A stretch of 64,000 bases of DNA, from positions 1,557,501-1,621,500 of the forward strand of contig JAULJL010000029.1 of assembly GCA_030761205.1 (NCBI GenBank), read 5' to 3'. Numbering within the stretch: the stretch's first letter is position 1; each line of letters starts with the position of its first letter. Shown piece after piece: positions 25,746 to 36,187 of the stretch. The notes under the pieces were generated by a model that did not search any database, was not told the DNA's origin, and saw only the letters and a list, made by a program, of their open reading frames with translations. The position numbers were made by a program, and so were the translations under genes. This stretch comes from Fremontodendron californicum. Lineage: Eukaryota; Streptophyta; Magnoliopsida; Malvales; Malvaceae.

Positions 25746-28499
25746 GCCTAGAAATTAACTAGAAGGATTTGAGAGAGAATGCAAATGCTTGATGGTGTAA
25801 ATGCAAATGTCTTGGATTGATGCAAATGCTTCTAAATGCAGATGCAGATGTCCCTACAAATCATGTTCATGTAAGTGGTTCATGAGTGGTGTAATTGCAA
25901 CTACAATGAAGATGCGATGATCCTAGAAATGATGCACTTGCTTGAGATGATGCAAATGCAAATATTTATGAAGGATGTACTTGTAAAGGTAGAATGCGGA
26001 TGCTTATGGAATAGTGCAAATACAAATATCTATGAATGATGCAAATGCTTGCTGACACGGTGCAGATGCAAAGCTTAATAGAGAGATAAGTGTTCATGAA
26101 TGATGCAAATGCCCCCGGTCGTTTTTCTAGACTTTGGCTTAGCCTTTCCCATTCATTTTTCCTCTTCAAATCAGAGTATATCTTCAACTCCTTTTTCAAT
26201 CTTTGGATGTTCTTTTTGCCCTAACAGTTTTCAAACTCTTATCAACAGAAATTTGCTTGCTGAGTTTTATTTCTTCTTCTCATATTTGGAAGTCAAAGTT
26301 ATCCCTAGTAATTCCACACCTTTGGATTAGAAAAACTCTTATCTCATGTCAACATCAAAAATAGGTATTTCAAAAACAATTTTGCTTATAAAATTTTAAC
26401 CCCACAGTGTGTAATGTACAAATCTTTTGAAAACTGATGATCACTGTTAGAAATTTTCCTAAGTGTCAATTTGGGGTTTTCAACTTGAATTGACAAGGCT
26501 TGGTACAACATGATTTTGGTTTTTCCAAGAAAACTTCACAACAAAAAATGTATGTCCCTTCTTGGCTCACAAATGGAACAGATTTTATAAATCATGAATT
26601 CATTGAGAACCAAACAAATTCAACATTCTTTTAGTTTCCATATCAAGGTATTTTGACAAGCTTCAAGATTGGCTGGGATGTTTAAATTAGAAAGTTGATT
26701 TTGGAGAAAAAGAGTTTCAATTTTTGAAATCAATCATCCAAATGAGAGTTGGCAATTTGGGAGGTTTAGGAATTCCTAGATGTTCCTCGATGACCACTTC
26801 TTTAAGATGATCTTCTCTTTTGTGGTATCGGCACTATCATAGATGACATCGAAAATTCCCATTTTACTCTAGATCGCCCGTTTTCGGGTTTTCGCCCTAG
26901 AGTCCCATTCTATCTAATTTTTTTTTTCCTTTTTTCATTGTTTTACCATGCATTTGAGAATTCTAAATTCTTCCTTAGTGAAATGATAATTCGATGAGAT
27001 GGGATAAAATCTGAGGAAAAAAAACCTTTCAAGTTAAATATTCATGCTTGATCAAAATGGACTCTTAAAGCACGTAATGTAGGCCATGGTTCAGGTTTCA
27101 GAAAGAAAGGATAAAGAGGCCTAAAATAAGTGTTTGAGGGTAATCAGATCAAGGATGATTTCTTGAGGAGGATTCTCTTTGAAACATTTATCCCTATTTG
27201 GACTTTTCATTCCTTTTTGACTTTTGCTCTTTTTCTTCCTTGCTTTTGGCTTTCATTTGCCATATTTTTTCACATTTTTTCTTTTTGTTTTTCTTGGCTT
27301 TCATTTCGCCATTTTTCTTTTTCTTCGACAGAGTGAACCCGTATTTATTCGGGACTCCATTTGCTTTGCATCTGTCTTTGAGCTAGGACTCATTTCTCAG
27401 TGATCATTCCTCGCATTTTCCCCTAGCGTAGAGGGTGATCCTTGATCAGGGTTTAAAGAAGAAAGAATTCTTTCGGCTCAAAAGGAGTGACTATAGATAA
27501 ATTCTTTTTGTGACAAGGACATGAAAGATGGCCATTTCTCATGTCAAGCACGAATATTCACATTGAAAAGCAATCCCCAAGGGGAATAGATAATCAAAAT
27601 TTCATTTTGCACTTTGGAATCATCCAAATTCTCATATGCATGATATCACAATTTTTTTTTGTTCTTTTTTTTCTGTCCCATGCCCCAATAATTCATGCGT
27701 TAGTCCATCCTTTTTCACCATATAACCATCATTTCAACATATGATGCCACCGTTTGATTAACCATGGGAATTCGTATTGACAAGGAACATAGCGAGTTTA
27801 GATCTATTTTTAAAAAGGCTGAGTTTCAAATATGAGTTCTTTGAAAGGATAAGGAAAATACGACCCAAAATCGGGTTTTCTCTGGGACATGGGATAATCT
27901 AATTTAATCATTGTGCCCCAGGGTGTCAATCATGAAGTGATGTTTGGGCAATTAATGTTTTGTAGTTATTGGTAAAGGTCATGAATGGTTTTAGCACAAT
28001 CTTGACATACATCAAATAACCAAAATCTAGATTCTTGAAATAATGTCTCATTTGTTTGAATTTCAAGGAATTCGAAAAAATTTCAAAAAATTCGTTCCTT
28101 TGTTCATGGCCTAGACTAGGATTTACATCTTTGCTTATTCTGTGATGAGAATGTTTTTTGTTATTATTATTTTTTTATGAAGTTCAATCATTCATATTCC
28201 TTGAAGCATTAGGTCCTTTAAGTGTTCTCGATTCAAGGGGTTTAGGCATAGAGAAGCCCAAAAGAGAGGGGGGAGGGTATTGGGTCATTTCTAACAATGA
28301 TCATCAATATTGTCGAGACCGTCCATTATTAAAACTTCCTTAATGCTTGTTTCTTTTTTGCAAATTCAAATTATTGTTAAAACACAACAAACACAAAGCA
28401 TTTAAAGTTCAAAATTCATTTAATTCATATGAATGTCACCATAAGACAAGTGTTTTCATCATGAGGTATGAAACTACATGCATAAAAAAAAAACTCCTC
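25746..28499 (-). other. E2 3' region, non-coding
   Basis: At 25770-26105 there are degenerate GATGCAAATGC reiterations. The rest is unique AT-rich sequence with T-runs and no conserved reading frame. It connects gag module 2 to the minisatellite, where a complete element would have pol. Confidence 0.6.
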
Positions 28500-30070
28500 C
28501 TTGACATGTTCTCCCTAATTCAAACTGGCTATTCCTCGGTACTCTTTTCGACCTTTCCATCAACTTCTCCCATTATGACATCCACAATGGTCTCATCATT
28601 CCCATTCAGTAGATTCTCCATGTTGTCTGACCTTTGTTTCTTCCCCACATCTAACTGCCATTTATTGATGAGTGATTGAACCTTCCATTTCAGACATAGA
28701 GAATTTTCCGTGGAATATCCCCGAATCCCAGAACGATAATCACAATATGCATTCTCGTCATACCAGCTCGGGTATGGGGGTTGGATAGGCTCTACTGGAA
28801 CTTTAGTGAGGAGTTGCTCTTCGACCAGCTGGGGCAATAGTTAAGAGTAAGACATGGGGAGTGGCTCAAACTGATCTCTTTTCGGGATATTCTTCGATTT
28901 CCTCTGACTGACAAAAGGTTGAAAATTTACTGGATTCTGAGAGGCCATTGGGTATAAGTATGAACCCTGGGGTACATAGTTCATAGAAGGATAGGGTGGT
29001 TGGTATGAAGTAGCCGGAATATATGGGGCAAAGTCTCTCATGGCTTGGACATCTTCCTCTTTCTTTTTGGGCGTCATGTTTCTCTCTGCATTAAATGTTT
29101 TACCTCCTTCGAGTTTCCCAGCCTTGATAGCATTTTCAATCATTTCCCCGGAGATTACCATATCCGAAAAATTCTTCGTGGTGTTGCCAACAAGTCTATC
29201 GTAGTATGGGGCCTGTAGTGTATTTACAAAAAGGACAGTGGTTTCCTTCTGAGTTAAGGGCGGTTGTACTTGGGTGGCCATGTTCCTCCACCTCTGAGCA
29301 TACTCTTTGAAGCTCTCAATAACCTTTTTCTCCATACTTTGCAAGGTGAGACGGTTAAGTGTCATGTTGGTCACATGTTTGTACTGGTTTAGAAAAGCCC
29401 TGGCCAAATCATTCCAAGAGCGAATCCGATCCTTGCTCAACTAACTATACCACCTAATTGCAGACCCGCTAAGGCTATCCTCAAAGTAGTGAATCAAAAG
29501 CTTATCATTATCTATGTGACTTGCCATCTTTCGGCAGAACATGGTGATGTGGGTTGATGGATCGGTCGTCTCGTCATATTTCACAAAGTCAGAGACCTTG
29601 AATTTAGGAGGAATAACTAAATTGAGGACCAAGCATCATTCTTTCGCATCCACACTCCCGAATATGTCTATATTTTCTACTGCCCAAAGCCTTTCATCTT
29701 GCAACTGATATTTCCCTTAGGAATCTTCCAACTTAGCCTCGTTCGACTCAACCATCTTCAGTTTTGCTTGTTTAGTTGGATCATCTAAATTCAGAATGTT
29801 GCTGGGATTAACTGTATTCTGACCATTTAACATCATAACCTTACTCTGACCCTCTTGTGCCTCTAACCCTTCCCTGGTGGCCAAGTTTTCGATGTATCCC
29901 TTTCCCTTGATTACGACGGACATCAGCTCCATCAATTTCGTCATCTGATCCTTAGATTCTGCTTGAGACTTTGCCAGCTGTTCTCGCAATTCTTCATGTG
30001 CCCTTTCCATTCCTTCCATTCGGGCATCTTGTTCATTCTCTATAGCTCTAGCTTGTATTAAAAGGGTACT
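28500..30070 (-). pseudogene. gag: gag module 2 of E2 (near full length, few stops)
   Basis: Ogre-type gag. From 30070 leftward: charged N-terminal coiled coil (RAIENEQDARMEG.., 30019-29720), conserved VLNLVIPPKFK start of the capsid part (29632), the WNDLARAFLNQYKHV and FKEYAQRWRNMATQVQPPL blocks (29410-29270), a Pro/Tyr-rich linker, and a C-terminal knuckle region with C-x-Y-R-x-G and VQSLINKW (28760-28650). The capsid core is uninterrupted for 199 codons. Stops occur near 29720, 29441 and 28840. It is much better preserved than the E1 gag, which suggests that it decayed only recently. Confidence 0.85.
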
Positions 30071-30089
30071 CAGTACTTCTTATACCTTT

Positions 30090-30660
30090 GATTTGAAATA
30101 GAAATTCTTTCAAAGACTCTTAAAGCCAAGCCAACTTCTGTTTTATTCCCCCCCAAATGTATGTCATGATGAAGGAGCCATGAATGCAATTTGATGCCCG
30201 TGAAACATAAACAATATGATGTATGGACATGTACAGTGGAAACATGCTAACCATATATGTAATAAATGCAATCACGATGCTAGCATGCTGCAAGAAAAGA
30301 ATAAACAGATCAACGCATGGATATATGTAATGAATGATCATGTATATTTCAGCGTATTTCCCAATAAATGATCGTATACACTATGAATGCAACACGATGT
30401 CAATTATGATGCATGTAAACAATGAATGGTTGACTCTGAGTATATACAAAGAAAATCATGTTGAACATGTGTGTTATGAATGCGACCTAATGCTAACATG
30501 ATGTATGTAATAAGAAAATTAGTGCATGAACATATACAAAAAAAATAAATCATGCTGACTATGTTTGTCATGAATACCACCTGATGCTACCAAGATACAT
30601 GTCTGAATGTATGGTATGACAAATAATTGATCGGATGCAAAATGCAAAAGGGAAGATATC
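30090..30660. repeat. Degenerate repeat spacer between the two gag modules
   Basis: Reiterated blocks of the type CATGATG(C/T)ATGTAA and ATGAATGCAACCTGATGCTA at about 90-bp spacing. The same repeat type lies upstream of gag module 1 (31895-32232), so each gag is preceded by the same leader-like repeat. Confidence 0.65.
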
Positions 30661-30919
30661 AAGGATGAACTAAGAATCGGAACAACTTAATCATAAACAT
30701 CTCATAAATTTGAAGCATAATCAATTCATTCCCATATCAACGTTCACAATAGTATAAACCATGTTTACAAAACTTGAGCAGTGGTTAAAACTGTCTTTAC
30801 AAGCACTTTATTTTTCCTAGCATCCTAAGGCTATAATAGCCGGCTACTAAAAAAGTGAAATCCTACTACACCATATCAGACCGAAGTCTTTCTACATCAT
30901 TGCCATAAATCTCCCAATC

Positions 30920-31870
30920 CTAATTACGCCTTCCCGGTCCTCTATCAATCAGTGTTGTTGGATCGATCCACTTGATCTCTATAAGAGATTGCACTTTCTT
31001 TTTGAAGGCTATACAGTCTTCAATGCTATGGCTAGCAATTCCACAGTGATAATCACATCTTGCATTTGGATTATACCACCTGGGATACGGTGGTAACAAG
31101 GGTTTCATCGGGACAAAGGCAACCATGTGATTTTGGATCAGTATAGGGAGAAGCTCATGGTAGCTGATTGGAATAGGATCGTACTGCTCTTGAGTCTTGT
31201 TTTTGGGTTGTTTCTTAGTCGCACATGGCCTAGGAGTTGGGAAATTTGGTGGCGGTACTAAGGTCCGAACCGGAGTGTTTACATAGGGAGATGGCAGAAT
31301 AACAAGGCAAGGGTATGGATTTGGACTCAGGACTCTTGGAGGTTGTACATAATTCGAGGTTCCTATCCCGGATGCTTGATAAGGTGATTGATGAGGGAAA
31401 TAGTACGAACTTCCAGTTGGTGGTGATGGAGTGGGATTCAGGGGTCCCGTAGTGATCCTCCCAGTGGACAATTGGGCCATAGTAGGGTGAGAATACTGGT
31501 TTGGACCTAGGACCAATTGCAGGGACTGTTTGGGATCTGAGGTTTCTATCCTTGGTATCAGGCTCTCAGGTTTAATCATTTTCATGATCTTGTCCATAAT
31601 TTCATAAAGATTGCAACATTTGTGGCATTGACAACTGCAGGATCCAGCAAAGATTGTATGCTCTGGACCTAATGTTTTTGGTTGATCTGAAGACGATGAA
31701 GAGTCCTGAGAAAGTTTCCTCTTACCCTTACCCATATCCTCAAACATTTTCATCATTTTGGAAAGTTGTTCTTTCACCTCCCGGATTTCATGCCCAAATT
31801 TCTCTTGATTGTGTTCCAAAGCACCCAATCGTTCTTCCGATTCATTCCTCATATCTCGAACCCCTTTCAT
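30920..31870 (-). CDS. gag: gag module 1 of E2, with the capsid core missing
   Basis: An open frame of 316 codons. It has an N-terminal coiled coil (residues 1-55), a Cys-rich patch CSCQCHKCC near residue 77, a Pro/Ser/Tyr-rich middle, and a C-terminal region with PPYPRWYNPNARCDYH and GIASHSIEDCIAFKKKVQSL, the Ogre-type knuckle. The conserved capsid core seen in module 2 is absent, yet the frame is intact, so the deletion kept the frame. The ORF is closed by a stop at 30920. It may be a short Gag-like nucleic-acid-binding protein or simply a remnant. Confidence 0.65.
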   Translation of the reverse strand: MKGVRDMRNESEERLGALEHNQEKFGHEIREVKEQLSKMMKMFEDMGKGKRKLSQDSSSSSDQPKTLGPEHTIFAGSCSCQCHKCCNLYEIMDKIMKMIKPESLIPRIETSDPKQSLQLVLGPNQYSHPTMAQLSTGRITTGPLNPTPSPPTGSSYYFPHQSPYQASGIGTSNYVQPPRVLSPNPYPCLVILPSPYVNTPVRTLVPPPNFPTPRPCATKKQPKNKTQEQYDPIPISYHELLPILIQNHMVAFVPMKPLLPPYPRWYNPNARCDYHCGIASHSIEDCIAFKKKVQSLIEIKWIDPTTLIDRGPGRRN

Positions 31871-31894
31871 GCAAATGAAAATGTCATGAGATTA

Positions 31895-32232
31895 AAAATA
31901 CAATTATGAAGGTACATGCTCTATTCTTATGTGCATGAATATACTGATGATTAATGCATGAACATATATAGAGAAATTATGATGACTATGTATGCCATGG
32001 CTGCAATCTAATGCCAACATGATGCATTTTTTTAAAAAAATGAATAAATTGATGCACAGGTATATACAAATATTGACCATGCATGTCATAAACATATTCT
32101 ACAATGAATGACCATGCATGCTATGACTGTAACATGATGTCAGAATAATATATGCAAAGAATAAATGAATTAACACAAAGGTAGGTATAAAGAATGACCA
32201 TGTATATCACAAATGTATTCTACAATGAATAA
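31895..32232. repeat. Degenerate leader repeat upstream of gag module 1
   Basis: CATGCATG/ATGATGCAT-rich units with a recurring AAAGAATGACCATGTATATC-like block. Element A is inserted in it, and it resumes at 41047. Confidence 0.65.
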
Positions 32233-32237
32233 CCATG
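32233..32237. repeat. Left target-site duplication of element A (CCATG)
   Basis: CCATG precedes the LTR start at 32238 and follows the LTR end at 41042-41046. Confidence 0.95.
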
Positions 32238-32769
32238 TGATAACTCGTATAATTATATAGTTTTTAGTTATGTTTTATTATTGTTTTGTGTCAAATACGA
32301 GTTATTATTGTTTAGTCTAATTGTGTTTATGATCTTTATGTATTTTGGTGTTTTTCACAAGTTTCTTTGAGTGATTTCAGATTACTAGAATTAAGGGTAA
32401 ATCCAGTTCAGTTCCAGTTCCGACATCTTTTGCCATATCAGCTATATCTCGAGTTTCACTGAAGCAATAAGGCTGCAATTTGTAGCCGTGCAAAGCTAAG
32501 AGGCATATTTATCTTTTTCATGTTTTACACTTCTTGAAACGGAGTCGTTTTCCCTAGCGAAATCGACCATGAAGTTGGCTGATGTGCAATGACATCTGTG
32601 CTGACCTGTTTTCGTATTTTGCCCATATCTTCTTATCCACATCAGAAAATGAGCTGATTTCAACGGCTATGGATCAGTAACTGATAGGGTAACATTTTTC
32701 TAGAAGACCATGTGATCAGATAAGGCCTGAAAAATTGACAAAATCGACCATCAAGTTGGCTGATCAAAA

Positions 32770-32785
32770 TCGTCATGTATGACGA
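32770..32785. promoter_or_regulatory. Palindrome TCGTCATGTATGACGA in U3
   Basis: A perfect inverted repeat containing two TGACG cores, about 90 bp upstream of the TATA box. A further TGACGTC lies near 39539 in the 3' LTR and is TGACATC in the 5' LTR. TGACG pairs are typical binding sites of TGA-type bZIP factors (as-1-like). Function here is inference. Confidence 0.4.
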
Positions 32786-32871
32786 AAATTGTTAGAAAAT
32801 GCACCCACCTATTATACCTACCTTTGAAATTTGTAAAGCTTGTCTCTTGTCATTTAGCCCTCCAAAATGTG

Positions 32872-32880
32872 TATAAATAG
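32872..32880 (+). promoter_or_regulatory. TATA box of element A 5' LTR
   Basis: TATAAATAG, repeated at 39821-39829 in the 3' LTR and as its complement in both LTRs of B (54711-54719, 63181-63189). It is the likely core promoter driving the genomic RNA. Confidence 0.7.
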
Positions 32881-33780
32881 AGGGTCTTGGATGATTGTAA
32901 GGGATCATATTGTACATAGGTAGGATATTAGCCATTTTAATAAAATTCTCTAAGTTTTCTTCTTATTTCTTTTCTCTAGTTTTCTTTCTTTTCTCTAGTT
33001 TTCTTTTTCTTTAGAGAGAGCAAGAGGTTGGATAATTAATATTCTTCCTCTTCTTCTTTCTTTCTTTTATTTTCTTCTTAGATTTTCTTTAATTTTATGT
33101 TTATGTTTACAATGCCTATGCTAGGCTAAACTTCTATTTGGTTAAGGGTGATTTCAAAGCCCTAGACATGTTTTATAATTGATTTTCAGATTCTATCTAT
33201 CATTAATTTTCTATCAAAGTTGCTTATGTTCTTCTACAAGAATTGTTCATGATGTTGTCTTGATTTGTTTAGGTGTACAACTAGATAGATCTTGATAATT
33301 ATCTATTGCTAGTTTAGGAGTCTTGATCCGTGTAATTGTCTTGATTTCCTATTCATAAGTGGCAATTTGTGATTAATGATTATGGTCAAGTTTTCAATAA
33401 TTGCAAAGTGGAACATAACCTAAGTTGAACAATCCGAGCTTATGTGTTTGTTGCTTAGATCAACCTATCTTTCTCATCATAAAGCTGCCATTAAATTGAA
33501 CTTAGAGAGCTTATTCTAGGTTGTTTGATGGTTAGAGATTAAATAGAGAGCTTGTTCTATTTAACAACAAACTAAGGAAAGATTGGGATAACAGAGCTTG
33601 TTGTTATCTACGGTTGTTAACTTTGATAGTTGGTTAATGTTGATAGATATGAAATTGATTCTTAATGATGTCTAGTGGTGGAGAATGAAACCTTAACCAT
33701 ATTTTTCATATTTGATTCGTCTTACTTACTTGTTTTCTTACTTTTCTCGTTTGCTTATTTTTAAGACTATATTTATTTTT

Positions 33781-33889
33781 ATTGGCTGGTTATACCGCCT
33801 AATTTGTATATTAACTTTGTTTTATTTTTATTGGCTGGTTATACCGCCTAATTTAGTATATATATTTTTATTGGCTGATTATACCGCCT
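33781..33889 (+). repeat. Three ATTGGCTGGTTATACCGCC repeats in A's LTR
   Basis: Copies at 33781, 33830 and 33870, the last with one substitution; the 3' LTR has them at 40730, 40779 and 40819. Element B has three copies too, but after its primer-binding site (62147-62270). Each contains ATTGG, the complement of a CCAAT box. Confidence 0.85.
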
Positions 33890-34098
33890 TGCATCTGATT
33901 CTTATTATTTACTTTAGTTTAAATCTGGCTTCAAAAACCCCTTTTCTTTTATTGTTCTTGAATTTAAGTTTTAAACTATTAACTTATAAACTAAAACCCA
34001 ATCCCTGAGGACTCGACCCTTGCTAACTACTATACTTACAATTTATCTTTTTAGTGCAAGGTTAAATAAGATACACTCTTTTGGGTGCATCAAATTTT

Positions 34099-34116
34099 TG
34101 GCGCCGTTGCCGGGGA
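34099..34116 (+). promoter_or_regulatory. Primer-binding site of element A
   Basis: TGGCGCCGTTGCCGGGGA starts six bases after the LTR. It is the PBS type of Athila and many other plant gypsy elements, usually ascribed to tRNA-Asp. The same 18 bases are present in B (62312-62329). Confidence 0.85.
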
Positions 34117-34226
34117 TTGTTTTCTTTAGTTTATTTGTTACTTGGTTTATTCTTATTTTGAGTTCTAATTAGTATTATTTTCTTGTACATACATGTTTTT
34201 CTTTTCAAATTTTTTTAAAAAAAAAG

Positions 34227-35165
34227 ATGGAATTAAGCAATCTAACACTAGAAGAGTTGGTGGCATACATGAACATGGAGAATCAACAAGCCAATCTCAC
34301 TTCCTCAGTTCAACAATTGGCCATGGGAGGATGTCAAGGCCATCAATGGTTCCAAGACCAACCGCATGATCATTACTCCAACACTTACCATGAGGGAAGG
34401 TGGGATCATACTAATTATGGCTACTCGAAAAATTACCAAGAAGTAGATCCTTATGCCAATTACACTCATCCATCTAGCTTCAATCAATCATGGTCTCAAG
34501 AACCAGATCTTTTTCAACCACCACATATGATTCAAAACTCAGGTACTTATTTAGAAGATCTTGTACATTCTCTTGTTACTGATACTTTGCAATTTCAACA
34601 GGAAACAAGGGCAAGCATCCAGAGTTTGGAAAGGCAAATGAGCCTATTGGCTAGTAGTATGGTGGAATTAGTAGCAGAAAGATCTCTAGCACTCCCTTCC
34701 CAAACGGTGATTAACCCAAAGGAGAATGCTACTATTGTGACCTTGAGAAATGAGGAACAAGATGAAGATGAGACAAAACCAAAGATGGATTCACTTCTTG
34801 AGGATAATGAAGCCACCATTCAAAAGGAGAGTACTTTGACACCTCAGGTAGCTTTTAAGGTTCTTATTTCTACTAATGTTCCTTCTCCACTTTTTCCTAG
34901 CAGATTTGCAAAGTCCAAGAAGGAGGAACATGTACAACAATTTTTGGAAACCTTAAACAGCTTGCTTGTGGATGCCATTAGACAAGTACCAAGATATGCA
35001 CAATTCCTCAAAGAGCTATACCCCACCAAGAATGATGAAATAATACATGTGGGGGAGAATGCATTGGCTGTTTTGCAAAGAAAACTTCCTCCAAAACGCA
35101 AAAATCCGAGAAGTTTCATGTCTAAGCCAAAAGATCCTAAAAAGCCAAGAAGGGGAATTGGCTAG
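34227..35165 (+). CDS. gag: Truncated gag-like protein of element A
   Basis: 312 codons. The retrotransposon gag (capsid) domain and CCHC zinc knuckle seen in B are missing. Residues 1-110 are Gln/His/Tyr-rich and residues 110-175 form a helical stretch. The C-terminal part (about 225-312) matches the segment between gag and protease in Athila-type polyproteins: a PSRFAKSKKEE block, an RQVPRYAQFLKEL block like the LSYAKFLKD of B, and LQRKLPPKRKNP. It stops just before the protease would begin. The ORF is intact but has lost all enzymatic parts. Whether it is translated is unknown. Confidence 0.7.
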   Translation: MELSNLTLEELVAYMNMENQQANLTSSVQQLAMGGCQGHQWFQDQPHDHYSNTYHEGRWDHTNYGYSKNYQEVDPYANYTHPSSFNQSWSQEPDLFQPPHMIQNSGTYLEDLVHSLVTDTLQFQQETRASIQSLERQMSLLASSMVELVAERSLALPSQTVINPKENATIVTLRNEEQDEDETKPKMDSLLEDNEATIQKESTLTPQVAFKVLISTNVPSPLFPSRFAKSKKEEHVQQFLETLNSLLVDAIRQVPRYAQFLKELYPTKNDEIIHVGENALAVLQRKLPPKRKNPRSFMSKPKDPKKPRRGIG

Positions 35166-35261
35166 ACTGGAAACAATCAATCAAGTGCTAATTGGGGGAG
35201 GCAGCCTAATTAGTGAAAGCATTGCCAAACTGCCATCCTCAGATTTGCTCTCTTTTTCTTT

Positions 35262-35445
35262 ATCTTTTTTTTATGTTTCTTTGTTAATTGTGTTTAGTGT
35301 TTTTAAGTTCATTTAGGCTGCATAAGTTTATTTTGTTTAATAGTTCTTTTCACTTACACATGATTCTTTCATTTGGGTTAATAGCATTACATTAATGACA
35401 ATGTAAGAATTATGTGTGGGGGGAAGAATTTAGGATTTTATTTTT
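35262..35445 (+). repeat. Direct repeat of the 3' region placed before the cassette
   Basis: This stretch matches 37455-37650 with scattered substitutions, including ACACATGATTCTTTCATTTG and the AATGTAAGAATTA(T/G)GTGTGGGGGG block. The two copies flank the ORF2-LOG cassette in A. B has only the downstream copy. Confidence 0.75.
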
Positions 35446-35457
35446 GAGTCTTTTTAT

Positions 35458-35496
35458 GTTGTTTTTCTTTCTGATCCATGTTTTGAAAATAACTAG
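35458..35496 (+). pseudogene. pol: Last 12 codons of pol in element A
   Basis: The frame VVFLSDPCFENN followed by TAG equals the C-terminus of the pol fusion in B (59054-59092). Everything upstream in pol is gone. It marks the point where A and B become collinear and shows that A derives from a B-like element. Confidence 0.85.
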
Positions 35497-35629
35497 ATGT
35501 AAATATAATTTTTTTAACCCCGGTTAAATGGCGGACAACGGTACTCCGTGATTATTTAAATCGGTTCCATCAGCTACCCACAAAACTGATATTGTATATA
35601 AATTTCTCTTCCAATTTCTCTTTCAATTT

Positions 35630-35650
35630 CTTTCATTTTTTTTCTTCAGG
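35630..35650 (+). promoter_or_regulatory. Possible splice acceptor directly before ORF2
   Basis: An unbroken pyrimidine-rich stretch ends in TTTTCTTCAG one base before the ATG of ORF2. B has a similar tract ending in TTTTTTTTCAAG. A second acceptor-like TTCTATTTCAG (36521-36531; TTCTCTTTCAG in B) lies 20 bases before the LOG ATG. This would allow the two downstream genes to be expressed from spliced subgenomic RNAs, as proposed for env-like genes. It is inference. Confidence 0.4.
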
Positions 35651-36187
35651 ATGGATGATATTCTCACAAGATTACAGAAACGATTTCCTCCTTTTCCTCG
35701 AAATATTTTACTGAAGCTTTACCAAGTTCGACTTGAAAGATTAAGAATGCTTATGCACAAAGGGATTCCTGACGACATACGTTGGATAATTGAAGCCAAG
35801 GTACGTGAAGATGAATATCTTCCTGTTTTGCATTTACCAGGTACAGGTAGAAGCACTTTTGCAAAGAAGCGACGAGCAAAGCGCATGAGTTCAAATTGCC
35901 ACAAATGTGCACGATGGACGTGTAACGGTAAATGTCGTTCTATTGGGATTCCGTCCTCTAATCGAGATGATAAAATTGAATTCATTAAGGATGGACCGAG
36001 TAAGGATAATTTGGGTAATATCCAACTTTCTCTTGAGACGCATCCTAGTGGAGACGTACAAAAAGAAATTCTTGATTTATGGCCGCAATTCCAAAGGGAA
36101 TGGCAACATCTTGGAAATCTGATGTTAAAAGACCCTGTTTGCCAGCTTGTAAGAAAACTGGATGGGAAGCATATCCTCGACTCATAG
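35651..36187 (+). CDS. ORF2: basic Cys4 protein, family not established
   Basis: 178 codons; a copy with six substitutions is in B. Visible parts: an N-terminal Leu/Arg-rich helical region (1-55), a strongly basic block AKKRRAKR (71-78), then four cysteines C83, C86, C91 and C95 (C-x2-C-x4-C-x3-C, a zinc-binding pattern), and an acidic/aromatic C-terminal part (139-178). Basic block plus Cys4 suggests nucleic-acid binding and perhaps nuclear entry. The arrangement (G-x-S-x-x-A, Arg/Lys cluster, Cys4, then Gly-Ile) recalls the small cysteine-rich proteins of some filamentous plant viruses (Betaflexiviridae), but that is pattern memory only. It sits where env is in other Athila elements and does not look like an envelope protein, since no signal peptide or membrane segment is seen. 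Confidence 0.8.
   Translation: MDDILTRLQKRFPPFPRNILLKLYQVRLERLRMLMHKGIPDDIRWIIEAKVREDEYLPVLHLPGTGRSTFAKKRRAKRMSSNCHKCARWTCNGKCRSIGIPSSNRDDKIEFIKDGPSKDNLGNIQLSLETHPSGDVQKEILDLWPQFQREWQHLGNLMLKDPVCQLVRKLDGKHILDS

Larger units (their letters stand above)
32238..34092 (+). repeat. Element A 5' LTR, 1855 bp
   Basis: Starts TGATAACTCG and ends GGGTGCATCA. U3 matches the LTR of element B closely. The rest (from about 33080) does not, and contains three ATTGGCTGGTTATACCGCC repeats. It has a TATA box at 32872, followed by C/T-rich TTTTCTTTCTTTTCTCTAG tracts. Confidence 0.95.

Noticed and set aside
33712..34008. 98-codon hydrophobic ORF in A's LTR (also 40661-40957)
   Set aside because: It follows the T-rich LTR and its ATTGGCTGG repeats; the hydrophobic composition comes from T-richness.
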